DNA of 33,499 nucleotides from Thermodesulfovibrionia bacterium (GCA_919902995.1 CAKKSD010000016.1:1-33499); one strand, 5' to 3'. Numbered from the stretch's first letter, positions 7,883 through 17,338 are shown. Numbers and translations are program-made. The notes: generated by a model from the letters alone, not told the origin.

Positions 7883-9964
7883 ATGAAATGGATCAGACTT
7901 TTAATAACATCGAAAATTATCATTGGAATATTGTTTATTGCCTCCTGTGGCTCATCTCCGGAAGTTGAAAAAGAAGAACTTCTGGCCAGACACGCAGATG
8001 AAAGGGATATTAAAGGGAGTGTCTTCGTCAGTCCAACAGCCCATCAAAGGACATACCAGAAGGTGGCCGTTATGCCTTTTCGTGCTCCTGTTGAACTGGT
8101 AGGGGCAAGTATTTCCGATATGTTCACCACCGAAATACTTAAGACCTACAAGTATCAGCTTATAGAAAGAAGCCAGATGGAACAAGTTCTCGGAGAACAG
8201 GCCCTTGGCCTCAAGGGAGTCACTGACAGTGCACTGGCTATAAAAGTCGGCAATATCCTTGGGGTTCAGGGAGTTATAGTCGGAACCATTCCGGAATACG
8301 GATCCAAGGCATCGGGTTCAAAGGAGCTTTCCTCAGTAGGTATCAATATCAGGATGATCGATGTCACAGATGGTTCCATTGTCTGGACTATCACGGACTC
8401 GGCGATATCCGATCAGCCTGTAAGCCTTTCCTCCTTCGCCAAGAGACTGATCCAGAACATGGTCTCCCGCCTCTTCCATGAATGGATTAAGGCAGGGGAT
8501 ACATTTGCCGTAAACCTCCCTACACCTCAGATTATTTCTTCCGAAGGAAAGATCCGTGGAACTGTCATCGATATACTATCAGATTCGCCACAGACTATAA
8601 GGGAATATAAAATCCTCCGGAGCAGGACAGAAAAGGGGCCTTATCAAGAAATTACAACTCTGGAGAATCGTGGCTCTAAAACACTTCATTTTGAAGATCG
8701 TGACCTTCTTGATGCTGAAACCTACCATTACAAGATAGTTGCCAGGGCGATATCAGGGATGACCAGTACACCTTTTGGTCCTGTCAGAATAACTACTGCC
8801 GGACCGCCAGGATCAGTTGCCGGTTTATCTGCTCAATCCGGGCTTATCCGAAAGGTCATCATCAACTGGAAACCCGGCACTGACCCCAACCTGAAAGGCT
8901 ACCACATCTACAGAAAAACTCAAGGAGGATCATGGGAAAAGATCAAGATCCTCGAGGGCACATCGCAATCCACCTATACCGACGAGAGCCTGAAGGACGG
9001 AAAGCCTTACTCTTACAGGATCGTTGCCTTTAATACAGTCGGGGCGGAGTCGCCTCCTTCCCAGACAGTTACCACCACTACCAAAGGTGCGCCTTCTACG
9101 GTTAGAAATTTAAAGACTACAAATTATCAGGCGAGAAAAGTACCTCTTTCCTGGAGTCCTGTGAACGAGCCTGAGGTTATGGGATATGCTATTTACCGTG
9201 CAAGTAAAGAAAACGGGCCTTTCGAAATGATCAAATTTGTTGAGAGTAAAGATCAATCCCAATTTGTGGATGGAGGGAAAAAGGGAGCATTCAGCGATGA
9301 ACCTACACTTCAGGATGAGACACGCTATTTCTATAAAGTTACGGCTGTAAATGTGGTTGATGTTCGCAGTCCTGATTCCCCCGTTATTAGTGCCATTACA
9401 AAATCGGTTCCAAAGCCTGTTATGGGATTTAATGCTACTCAGTTAGAAGTGAAGCAGGTCAGTTTAAGCTGGCAGCCAAATCCTGAAAAGGATATCGCTA
9501 AATATGTAATCTATAGGGGTGACGACTCGAATTCTGTGACCAAACATGTTCAAGATGTGCCTACCTCGGCAACAAACTTTACAGACAGAGACCTCAAGGA
9601 TGGGACCAAATATTACTATCGGGTTCGTGCAATAGATAATGATAGTTTGGAGGGAAAGTTTTCCCATGTCGTCTCTTCATCAACCAAGCCCGTTCCGAGT
9701 AAGCCTCAAGCTCTTATGGCACAGATGGAAGGCGAGCGGTTAAAGATCTCCTGGAAACCAAATCCCGAGCAAGACATCGCCAAGTATGTGGTTTACCAAA
9801 AGGGCTTCCTGTCCTGGAACTCTGTAGGAGAGACTACTGAAACAAGTTATAATCACCGTGGGGAGTTTAAAAAGGGGAAAACCCTAACTTTCCGGGTCAA
9901 GGCCATAGACAAAGACAATCTGGAGGGTGAACCCTCATTAGAAGTGAGTATTACCATACCATAG
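7883..9964 (+). CDS. Lipoprotein: N-terminal CsgG/FlgT-like domain followed by about five fibronectin type III-like repeats
   Basis: Lipobox-like 'IASCGSS'. 'KVAVMPFRAPVELVGASISDMFTTEILKTYKYQLIERSQMEQVLGEQ...VQGVIVGTI' is CsgG-like. Repeated 'YHIYRK..', 'YAIYRAS..', 'YVIYRGD..', 'YYYRVRAID..' are FN3-like. Confidence 0.8.
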   Translation: MKWIRLLITSKIIIGILFIASCGSSPEVEKEELLARHADERDIKGSVFVSPTAHQRTYQKVAVMPFRAPVELVGASISDMFTTEILKTYKYQLIERSQMEQVLGEQALGLKGVTDSALAIKVGNILGVQGVIVGTIPEYGSKASGSKELSSVGINIRMIDVTDGSIVWTITDSAISDQPVSLSSFAKRLIQNMVSRLFHEWIKAGDTFAVNLPTPQIISSEGKIRGTVIDILSDSPQTIREYKILRSRTEKGPYQEITTLENRGSKTLHFEDRDLLDAETYHYKIVARAISGMTSTPFGPVRITTAGPPGSVAGLSAQSGLIRKVIINWKPGTDPNLKGYHIYRKTQGGSWEKIKILEGTSQSTYTDESLKDGKPYSYRIVAFNTVGAESPPSQTVTTTTKGAPSTVRNLKTTNYQARKVPLSWSPVNEPEVMGYAIYRASKENGPFEMIKFVESKDQSQFVDGGKKGAFSDEPTLQDETRYFYKVTAVNVVDVRSPDSPVISAITKSVPKPVMGFNATQLEVKQVSLSWQPNPEKDIAKYVIYRGDDSNSVTKHVQDVPTSATNFTDRDLKDGTKYYYRVRAIDNDSLEGKFSHVVSSSTKPVPSKPQALMAQMEGERLKISWKPNPEQDIAKYVVYQKGFLSWNSVGETTETSYNHRGEFKKGKTLTFRVKAIDKDNLEGEPSLEVSITIP

Positions 9965-9973
9965 GAGGTTAGA

Positions 9974-10825
9974 TTGAAGATTTCAAAACCGCTAAGCTGG
10001 GTAATTATTCTCGGATCTTTTATCCTTTTGGCCTTATCTTCTTACAGTTATGCGGCGGGTAAAGGTCATACGCCCCGTTTTATGATAATGATAGATGAGA
10101 AAAACCTTGGGACTTATAGTATTGCCGAAGCAGAAAAGATGATTACAGAGTATCTGATGTCCAAGGGAGTGGAGGTAGTGGATTCCGAGTTAATAAAGAC
10201 GAATATAGACCGTGATAAGGCACTTCAAGCAATGGCCGGTGGCCCAAGGGCAGCCGCTGCACTGGGGCTTCAATTCGGTGCTGATGTGATCATTGTGGGA
10301 AAGGCTATTTCTAAAGGTTCTGCAGAGCAGATAAAGGATACCTCTTTCAGGTCTTATCAGGCGAGCGTAAGCCTTAAGGCTATACGAACGGACAATGCGG
10401 AGGTGCTGGCTATTGAGAGTAATGATACGGCAAGAATTCATGTAGATGACATGGCAGGAGGAACCCTTGCTATCCGTGAAGCCACCGCTCCCCTGATTAA
10501 TACCTTTATTCCCAAAGTGCTCTCCCGTTGGGGAAACCCTTCCCAGAGCGAAGCAAGGAAGATTCAACTTATTGTCGGGGATGTCCAGCATGTATGGCAG
10601 ATAGCGGCACTAAAAAAACTCTTGCAGGAGAAGGTCAAAGGGATAAAAGAATTGGTCCAGAGGAGCTTTGTATCAGGTGTGGCTATCTTTGAAGTCCTTT
10701 GTAATTGCGATTCTCAGGGACTTGCTGAGGATTTGACCATGTCTGATCCAGGTTACTTCAGATTGAAGATACTGGGAATCACTCCGAATAAGTTGGATAT
10801 AAAACTGGTAGAAACAGGATCGTGA
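9974..10825 (+). CDS. Secreted FlgT/CsgG-like protein with C-terminal ~85-aa domain (TTG start)
   Basis: Signal peptide; 'GLQFGADVIIVGKAISKGSAEQIKDTSFRSYQASVSLKAI' is FlgT/CsgG-like; aggaggt RBS; C-terminus shared with the 11498 gene. Confidence 0.7.
   Translation: MKISKPLSWVIILGSFILLALSSYSYAAGKGHTPRFMIMIDEKNLGTYSIAEAEKMITEYLMSKGVEVVDSELIKTNIDRDKALQAMAGGPRAAAALGLQFGADVIIVGKAISKGSAEQIKDTSFRSYQASVSLKAIRTDNAEVLAIESNDTARIHVDDMAGGTLAIREATAPLINTFIPKVLSRWGNPSQSEARKIQLIVGDVQHVWQIAALKKLLQEKVKGIKELVQRSFVSGVAIFEVLCNCDSQGLAEDLTMSDPGYFRLKILGITPNKLDIKLVETGS
10795..10821 (+). repeat. Direct repeat, left copy: 3' end of the 9974 gene
   Basis: ggatataaaactggtagaaac (21 nt identical) plus 'aggatc'; matches 11455-11481. 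Confidence 0.85.
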
Positions 10826-10883
10826 TGGTGGAATGTGATATTATTTAGAAAGTAACTTGATATAAAGGGAGGGTATATATACA

Positions 10884-11087
10884 ATGTCTTTACTCAAAAA
10901 GGAATATAAGAGAGTAACTTTTCCTATTAGCGTTTTTAAAACAGCTGATACAAAGGAAGATCTTGAAGACTGGCTTTTATCAAAAAATTCAAGCTTCCTA
11001 AAGAGGATGCGAAGGGCAAGAAAAGATGACATTCATGGCAAAGGGAAAGATTGGAAGACTCTTAAAAAAGAGTTATGTATAAAATAA
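10884..11087 (+). CDS. Probable antitoxin of a RelE/ParE-type module
   Basis: 67-aa ORF with RBS 'gggaggg', overlapping a RelE-like frame at its 3' end. Confidence 0.6.
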   Translation: MSLLKKEYKRVTFPISVFKTADTKEDLEDWLLSKNSSFLKRMRRARKDDIHGKGKDWKTLKKELCIK

Positions 11088-11351
11088 CATTCTTACCCGA
11101 TGCCGAAGAATCATTCAAGAAACTTGATAAATCTATGCAGAAAAGAATTGCTGAAAAGATTGATTGGCTGGGAGAGAATACAGATAAAATAATTCATCAC
11201 CCTCTTGCATCATTAACCAGATGATCTGCGAGGGTTATGTAGGATGAGAATTGGTAACTATCGTCTGTTTTATTGGGTTTATTTCGAAACAAAGCATATA
11301 AAAATATATGATATCGAACACAGGGGTAAAGATTATCGTTTTATAAAATAA
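11075..11351 (+). pseudogene. RelE/ParE-family toxin with a single +1 frameshift
   Basis: MYKITFLPDAEESFKKLDKSMQKRIAEKIDWLGENTDKIIHHPLASLT, then after removing one nt near 11218-11220: DDLRGLCRMRIGNYRLFYWVYFETKHIKIYDIEHRGKDYRFIK*. Continuous RelE-like sequence over both frames. Confidence 0.8.
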
Positions 11352-11366
11352 AAATGCTATAGCTAT

Positions 11367-11399
11367 CAAAAGATCTTAAAAGTTATTTGAGATCTTTTG
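11367..11399 (+). terminator. Hairpin downstream of the RelE-like module (caaaagatct/agatcttttg)
   Basis: Perfect 10-bp arms 11367-11376 and 11390-11399 followed by T-rich sequence. Confidence 0.6.
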
Positions 11400-11454
11400 G
11401 TTTACTGGATTCCCATTTTCATGTGAATGATACCATTTGGATGGAGTTCGCTAT

Positions 11455-11481
11455 GGATATAAAACTGGTAGAAACGGGGTC
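11455..11481 (+). repeat. Direct repeat, right copy: orphan 3' end of the 9974 gene (encodes MDIKLVETGS* with the preceding at)
   Basis: ggatataaaactggtagaaac-ggggtc matches 10795-10821 with two differences; frame ends in tag directly before the next gene's RBS. Confidence 0.85.
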
Positions 11482-11497
11482 ATAGGAGGAGCATATT

Positions 11498-12658
11498 ATG
11501 AAGAGCCGTTATCTCTGGCACTGTATTATATCAGTCCCTGCCCTGGTGCTGTTGATGGTTAAAATCGATTTTTCTCTGGCAGAAGAGAAGCCAAAGTTAG
11601 ATCAAACCCGTAGTAATATTGTGATTGATGGGTTTATGTCGAAACCGGCTCAGGATGATAAGGGAGAATCCGGTATCGGGCGACCAGGTTACCGGCTCAG
11701 TCTGATGTCAGTAGAAGCAAAAAGTTTTCATGATAGCATTCAGAGAAAGATAGCCAATGGCGAGCCATTAAGCTGGGCAGATAGACAGGTAATCAGAGAA
11801 TTACAGGTGCTCCGTCAGTGGCCTGTCCCACCACAACTTGCGGATGAGCAGAAGCGGTTTGTTGAATATATCAATGGGTTGGACCGTCCTCTTAATTTTA
11901 GCGAGAGAATATTAGTTAAGCATCTGGTGGGACAAGGGCTCTGGCCTGATGGAAAGGACCTCCTACCCTCCGGTACTGATAGGTCATTCATTGATTACTA
12001 CAACAGCCTTACCCCGGAGAGACTTGGTGGGATGGCAGAACTGATGAAGTCATGGCGTACAGCTAAAGGAGTTACGATGGATATCCAGCAGAATAAGAAC
12101 ATTGTAAAAGATGAATTGCCTCCTGACAAAATACCAGACAGAGGACTACCTCTATTAGATGTAAGAAAAACTGAGGAGGGACAGGGACCCAGAGAGGCAG
12201 ATAAAAAATGGGATAAAGAGACAGCGTCTACCCCAACCAATCAAGGGATGAAGCAAGGGATAGAGGAGGGCAGGTTGTTAAAACCTGTCATTGATGCGGG
12301 TGCGGGCATGTCTTCTGTCAAGAGTCGGGAGCAGGGTTCCCCTGAGGGAAGACAGGTCATCTCCGTGAAAAACAGATCTACTACTGAGTTAAAGGAGATA
12401 CAGCTTGTAACTGTGGATGTCCATCATGTCTGGCAGGTATCTGCCCTGAAGGAACTGTTGCGCCAGATCAAGGGTATTAAAGAGGTAATCCAGCGTAGCT
12501 TTGTATCTGGTGTGGCGATCTTTGATGTCCATTTCAGTGGCGATTCTCAGGCCTTGGCTGAGGAGTTGACCCTTGCAAATTCGGGGTACTTCAGATTGAA
12601 GGTCCTTGGAGTAATGCCAAATAAGCTGGATATGAAACTGGTGGAAAGCGGGTCTTAA
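11498..12658 (+). CDS. Secreted protein with C-terminal domain paralogous to that of the 9974 gene
   Basis: Signal peptide; C-terminal 'IQLVTVDVHHVWQVSALKELLRQIKGIKEVIQRSFVSGVAIFDV...NKLDMKLVESGS'; 'aggaggagc' RBS. Confidence 0.75.
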   Translation: MKSRYLWHCIISVPALVLLMVKIDFSLAEEKPKLDQTRSNIVIDGFMSKPAQDDKGESGIGRPGYRLSLMSVEAKSFHDSIQRKIANGEPLSWADRQVIRELQVLRQWPVPPQLADEQKRFVEYINGLDRPLNFSERILVKHLVGQGLWPDGKDLLPSGTDRSFIDYYNSLTPERLGGMAELMKSWRTAKGVTMDIQQNKNIVKDELPPDKIPDRGLPLLDVRKTEEGQGPREADKKWDKETASTPTNQGMKQGIEEGRLLKPVIDAGAGMSSVKSREQGSPEGRQVISVKNRSTTELKEIQLVTVDVHHVWQVSALKELLRQIKGIKEVIQRSFVSGVAIFDVHFSGDSQALAEELTLANSGYFRLKVLGVMPNKLDMKLVESGS

Positions 12659-12684
12659 AAATTTTTAGGGATTAGATATAAATC

Positions 12685-13788
12685 ATGAAATCGAATCGAA
12701 GATATCGTCATTCAGAAATAATCGCTTCAAATCGGTCATCTCGAAAAAAAATCATAACTATTTTGCTGACTCTTTTGTTATTACTGCTTCCTTTGTTCTC
12801 TTTTAAAGCAAGGGCTGAAACTAAAAACCTTGATAAGAATACACTTCTTTATTCCGCCAAGATTCTTAATGACGTTATGGAATTCCGTAGGATGGCACTG
12901 TCGGATTATAAAGAGGCATTAACTAAATTCGGTTCCCTTAAGGTCGTAGATAAATTTAAGGAATTTGATAAATACCTCTGGCCTGTTACTAATCCACGTC
13001 TTTCCTGGTCTTACTTCTTTAATGTTTCTGTTTATGCCTTTGGTGATGTATCTAAGAAAAATCAAGTGGTTGGCTTCTATCATCCCTGGAGCGATGTCTT
13101 CTTGGTTATGGATTGGAAATTAGAAAAAGGCGACAATGCTGTGATTCAGGATGCTGAAGTTGTTGTAGGCGACTGGATTCGGAATAATGGGAACTTGCCT
13201 TTTGATCCAATACCGGCATGGCTGAGAAAGAATCAATTTAAGGTAACATCATTAGGGATAGCAACAGCAGAAGCAGTAAGAGCCTTTGAAAAATTGTTTA
13301 ATTTAACTGAAGGCAACGTTTTCAGAAATACTATATCTAGCATTAAAGACAAGGAATTGCTTGAGGATCCTAACTACTATTATGCTGCCGCAGCTCTCTT
13401 GAATAATCTAATTAAGATTGAGAATTTCGGTTCTCCCGGGATTGAGGAGGATAAAAACCTTACTTCCCTCCGCAAAGAAACGAATAAGGTTAACGAGCTG
13501 GCAGCTCAGGGCAGATGGAATCAGATTTTTAGTTCAGCGAACTATACACTGCCGGAAACAAAGGAGATGCTAAAGAAAATGCCTTCAGAGATATTTAAGA
13601 GTCTTAAGGTTGTAGATTTTTATCTGGGAAATGAAGACGGACTGGTCTTTCTCGTGCCGGTTGTTGATTCAGGATATTGCCTCAGTTTTCTCTATAAGGG
13701 AAAGGGAGGAAAATATAATATCAAACGGATCGATATCGTTAACTTTTCTGAATTCTATAAAAAATATGTCCTGCTTATAGGTTATTGA
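12685..13788 (+). CDS. Secreted hypothetical protein
   Basis: Strong signal sequence 'KKIITILLTLLLLLLPLFSFKARAE'; no family recognised. Confidence 0.7.
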   Translation: MKSNRRYRHSEIIASNRSSRKKIITILLTLLLLLLPLFSFKARAETKNLDKNTLLYSAKILNDVMEFRRMALSDYKEALTKFGSLKVVDKFKEFDKYLWPVTNPRLSWSYFFNVSVYAFGDVSKKNQVVGFYHPWSDVFLVMDWKLEKGDNAVIQDAEVVVGDWIRNNGNLPFDPIPAWLRKNQFKVTSLGIATAEAVRAFEKLFNLTEGNVFRNTISSIKDKELLEDPNYYYAAAALLNNLIKIENFGSPGIEEDKNLTSLRKETNKVNELAAQGRWNQIFSSANYTLPETKEMLKKMPSEIFKSLKVVDFYLGNEDGLVFLVPVVDSGYCLSFLYKGKGGKYNIKRIDIVNFSEFYKKYVLLIGY

Positions 13789-13811
13789 TAATGAAGTGGA
13801 GGTGTTTTAGT

Positions 13812-16664
13812 ATGGCTAAATATTACAAAACCGGACATGTACGATCCATCATTTTGTTGCTCATTACAAACTTTGTGTTCCTGTTTATGACATCGCAGTG
13901 GAGTTTAGCAGTTGGTTCTTCTTGGTCGGATGGACTTTTTTCCAGAGAAAGCGGATTTAATTTCCAGTCTGGAGCAGAAGACTCTTTCAATACGTATCAT
14001 GAGGCAAAGATGGCGGTTTTCAAAGCAAACCGTTGTCTAAATCCTGATGGGTCCATTAATAAAAACGCCCCTAATTATGGTAAGGCAGTGGAGAGGCTAA
14101 AACCATTACATGAGTCGATGATGGATGTTGCTCGTGCACAGGGTAGAGTACGAGACGCTGCTGTAACATCCGTTTTTCAAGAGGCCGGCGTGAAACCTCC
14201 GGAACATTTTACTGGAACAAATCCGAGCAGTCCGGGAGGCCGCGGTATACACAGCGATTTTGAACTTACCGCAAGATCAGGTCCAGAATATGACAAATTG
14301 TCTAAGACGTTTGTTGAAAAGTTTGGCAATAAGAATGTAGAAATAGGTCCTGACTACATTAAACATAAAGGGTCGAATACAGTCATACATCGGCCGTCTG
14401 GTGTTCAAGACCCCGTAGGTAGCTCTGCATGGGAGGCAAGGAGCGTGGCTCAAAACGTTAAAGGTGAGACATTAGGCTCAGCAGCATCGCAGGAAAAATA
14501 CCAGAAAGTAGGTGGGGAATTCGCTGCCAAAGATGCCAAAGGAGCAGGACTTGATGGTGTCAAGAAGGCCCAGGAAGCCTGGAATTCTAATCCGAATACT
14601 CCTTATGAACAATACCAGCGGACGCAGGAACTGGCCAAGGCGACCAACGAAATAAATAAGGCAGCTGGAAAACCTGTAGATTCTACCCTTAAGAAGATTA
14701 AAGAAGGGATGGATCCAGATCTGTTGCCAGAAGTGAAGAAACCGGTTAAAGAAATGGCAAGGGAACAGATAAAAGATGCGTGGAAACAAATAGAGGCCAA
14801 GAATACAGAGAACCTAACCAAACTGGACAATGCGATAAAGAAAGCCCCTACAGAGGCCGAAAAGATGGCATTAAAGTCACAGAAAATAGATATTACCGGT
14901 CGTCAAAATGCACTAACAGAACAATTGGTAAAAAATGATAGTGGAAAGGCACTGACTGAATTAACCGGTCAGCAACCCCCAAAAATACCTGACTCAAAAA
15001 TAAAACCGGGTGCTGCTCCTGAGGTAAAAGCCGGTAGCGGGATTGGTAAGGGGGCAACAGCAGCCGAAGAAGGTGCCGGAGGTGTTGGAGGTAAGGGTAG
15101 CGGCGTTGTTGGAAAGACCATAGGAAAAATCTTGTTAATCTACGGCATTTCAAACACTGCAATCAATGTCTATAATTCCAACGATAAAATAGAAACAGTT
15201 AAAGAAGAGTCAGGGGGATGGCTGGGAGGATTCTTAGGAGGCATGCTTACTGGTGGGCCCGTAGGTGCTATTACCGGAGCTATAATCGGCAGTTTATCAA
15301 CAAATAAAGATTTTTCGAACTGGCTTGCAGGTAATAAGGATCAGGTTCTCAAAGATTTACAAACCCACCTTGAAAAGGCAGGGCCAGCAATGATCGCAGG
15401 GGAACAGAAAAAGCTTGAGAAAAACATTGAAGAACTTAGAAAAACTGGAGCGCTTGAGGGTATCTTAAACCCTCCATCGCCCGGAACTGCCGGAGGGCCT
15501 ATTTATATTGATAAGGAAAAAGAAAGTTATAAAGAAAGGATTGAGGCAGAAAAGGAAAAAGAAAGAGTTGAGAAGGAACAGATTAAAGGGGGTCTCGAGA
15601 ACCTTGAGAAAACAGGAGGACTAAAGGATATAAACCCTCCATCGACCGGAACTGCAGCAGGGACTCAGGATATTGGTTCTTCAAAAATCTCTGACCTCAG
15701 AGGTTCTGAAGCCAAGACCAGCAAAATAGATAAAGAAAAACTGGAAAAATCACCTGAAGATCAGAAGGCCGGAATGGAACTGGCTAAGAATACAAAGGTT
15801 ACTGATTCCTACGACAAGGATCGGTCTCGAAAATCGAAACGGAAGGCCAAGGAGGTGCAGGATACTGCAGGGTCCACACAGAAGGAGCGGGGAGATGTCT
15901 CACAAGCAGAAGACCAGAGGGAGAAGACTAAAATTAAAGGCCAGGGTGAAGAGACAGATAGGGCAATTTCTTCATCAAAGCAGGAGCATATCTCCGCTGA
16001 AAAAGCTGCCGAGCAAGCGAGGCAGACTGCAATAGGGACTGTTATTGCCGGCGGTCTTTTTGGCGGGCTGAGTTCAGGAGTGGCTATAGGTCTTGATAAT
16101 CTTTTCGGCACCATCGGAAAAGGTGCAGGCCAGCAGGTATCCAGTAATATGGGTATCCAGCCCAAACCTTCATCCACAGGGGCAGGCAATCAGGCAACCG
16201 GAGGGACAACATCTGCTGCAGGAGACCCTCTACCCTGGACCTACAGCGGCACATGTAACGGCACTGTCAAGGCTAAAGCGAATTTCGGTGCAGGGGGAAG
16301 CGTGGGTTGCTCCTTCAGCGGACCTTCTAAGACAACTCTTAATGCTGACGGGTCGGTAACAGGGGAATCAAGCGCAGGCTTCTGGGTTGAATTTTCCGAT
16401 AGCGGAAGCGGAACGGGTTGCGCTTCGAAATCGGGTAACTCGACTTTTAACGGTTCCCATTCAAATGGTTCGGTAAACATAACCGGCAGTTCAGGTAGCA
16501 AGTTCAGCGGAAGTTATAATGCAAACTCCCTTACCTATTCGGGTGGAAGATCAGGGTCTTCCATGTCCATTAGCGGAGGGAAATCTGCAACCGCTGATGT
16601 ATCAACTTCCTGCACATATTCTCGGCAAAGCAGCGGCAGTAACACGGGTAATCCTAATAAATGA
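13812..16664 (+). CDS. Large secreted protein with coiled-coil regions, two glycine-zipper segments and a Gly/Ser-rich beta C-terminal domain
   Basis: Start chosen at MAKYYKTGHV with ggagg RBS; 'GGWLGGFLGGMLTGGPVGAITGAIIGS' and 'AIGTVIAGGLFGGLSSGVAIGLDNLFGTIGKGAG'; C-terminal 'WTYSGTCNGTVKAKANFGAGGSVGC...CTYSRQSSG'. Confidence 0.75.
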   Translation: MAKYYKTGHVRSIILLLITNFVFLFMTSQWSLAVGSSWSDGLFSRESGFNFQSGAEDSFNTYHEAKMAVFKANRCLNPDGSINKNAPNYGKAVERLKPLHESMMDVARAQGRVRDAAVTSVFQEAGVKPPEHFTGTNPSSPGGRGIHSDFELTARSGPEYDKLSKTFVEKFGNKNVEIGPDYIKHKGSNTVIHRPSGVQDPVGSSAWEARSVAQNVKGETLGSAASQEKYQKVGGEFAAKDAKGAGLDGVKKAQEAWNSNPNTPYEQYQRTQELAKATNEINKAAGKPVDSTLKKIKEGMDPDLLPEVKKPVKEMAREQIKDAWKQIEAKNTENLTKLDNAIKKAPTEAEKMALKSQKIDITGRQNALTEQLVKNDSGKALTELTGQQPPKIPDSKIKPGAAPEVKAGSGIGKGATAAEEGAGGVGGKGSGVVGKTIGKILLIYGISNTAINVYNSNDKIETVKEESGGWLGGFLGGMLTGGPVGAITGAIIGSLSTNKDFSNWLAGNKDQVLKDLQTHLEKAGPAMIAGEQKKLEKNIEELRKTGALEGILNPPSPGTAGGPIYIDKEKESYKERIEAEKEKERVEKEQIKGGLENLEKTGGLKDINPPSTGTAAGTQDIGSSKISDLRGSEAKTSKIDKEKLEKSPEDQKAGMELAKNTKVTDSYDKDRSRKSKRKAKEVQDTAGSTQKERGDVSQAEDQREKTKIKGQGEETDRAISSSKQEHISAEKAAEQARQTAIGTVIAGGLFGGLSSGVAIGLDNLFGTIGKGAGQQVSSNMGIQPKPSSTGAGNQATGGTTSAAGDPLPWTYSGTCNGTVKAKANFGAGGSVGCSFSGPSKTTLNADGSVTGESSAGFWVEFSDSGSGTGCASKSGNSTFNGSHSNGSVNITGSSGSKFSGSYNANSLTYSGGRSGSSMSISGGKSATADVSTSCTYSRQSSGSNTGNPNK

Positions 16665-16696
16665 CTAACAGCACTTAAAAAAGGTAATTAGATACT

Positions 16697-17338
16697 ATGG
16701 CAAGGATCATACAGGTTTTCATCCTAATATTAATTCAGTATATATTCCTTACTTTTTTAGTTGAGGCAAGGGAGCCCTCGTCTTCAACTCCTTCAGACAA
16801 CGACATCCAGGCAGGCATGAAACTTCTTGAGAAGCCTGATACGAATAAGATTTCCGAGGCTTTGTCTATCTTTGAGAAAGCCCTTTCAGTAGATCCGAAT
16901 CAGGAAGAAGCCAATATGGGGATCGTCTATGCAAGACTTATCGAGTTTATTGCATCCCAGGAAAAAGATCCTAAGAGACTTCAGGACGGGCTCAAACATG
17001 CAGAGGCTGTATTAAAGCATAATCCAAAACATGAAGACGCCTATTATAAAAAAAGCCAGATACTCTTTTTTATGGGAAAGCCTGAAGAAGGGCTTAAAAA
17101 TTTAAAAGATGGTTTGAATCAGTTACCAAAGTCAGAAACGCTCCATAAAGCGATGCTTACATATCTTGCAAATATGGCAATGATGTACGAAGAAACAGGA
17201 GATAATGTAAAGGCACGACTCGCCTGGATGAAACTCCGTTCAGAAACTAAAGATCCCGAACAGAAAAAAATGGCCACCGAGCATATCGAGATGCTCAGCA
17301 CCACAGGTGAGGGCGGTTATGGGGCGAGAGGGTTTTAA
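16697..17338 (+). CDS. TPR-repeat secreted protein
   Basis: TPR-like helical repeats 'ALSIFEKALSVDPNQEEANMGIVYARL', 'AEAVLKHNPKHEDAYYKKSQILFFMGKPEEGL'. Confidence 0.75.
   Translation: MARIIQVFILILIQYIFLTFLVEAREPSSSTPSDNDIQAGMKLLEKPDTNKISEALSIFEKALSVDPNQEEANMGIVYARLIEFIASQEKDPKRLQDGLKHAEAVLKHNPKHEDAYYKKSQILFFMGKPEEGLKNLKDGLNQLPKSETLHKAMLTYLANMAMMYEETGDNVKARLAWMKLRSETKDPEQKKMATEHIEMLSTTGEGGYGARGF

Noticed and set aside
10190-10591. 133-aa minus-strand ORF inside the FlgT/CsgG-like gene
   Set aside because: Antisense shadow of a supported CDS.
14478-16501. Antisense and alternate-frame ORFs within the 959-aa gene (14478-14789, 14603-14830, 14893-15162, 15809-16189, 16093-16359, 16241-16501)
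   Set aside because: Shadow ORFs of a compositionally biased gene; no RBS or domain support.
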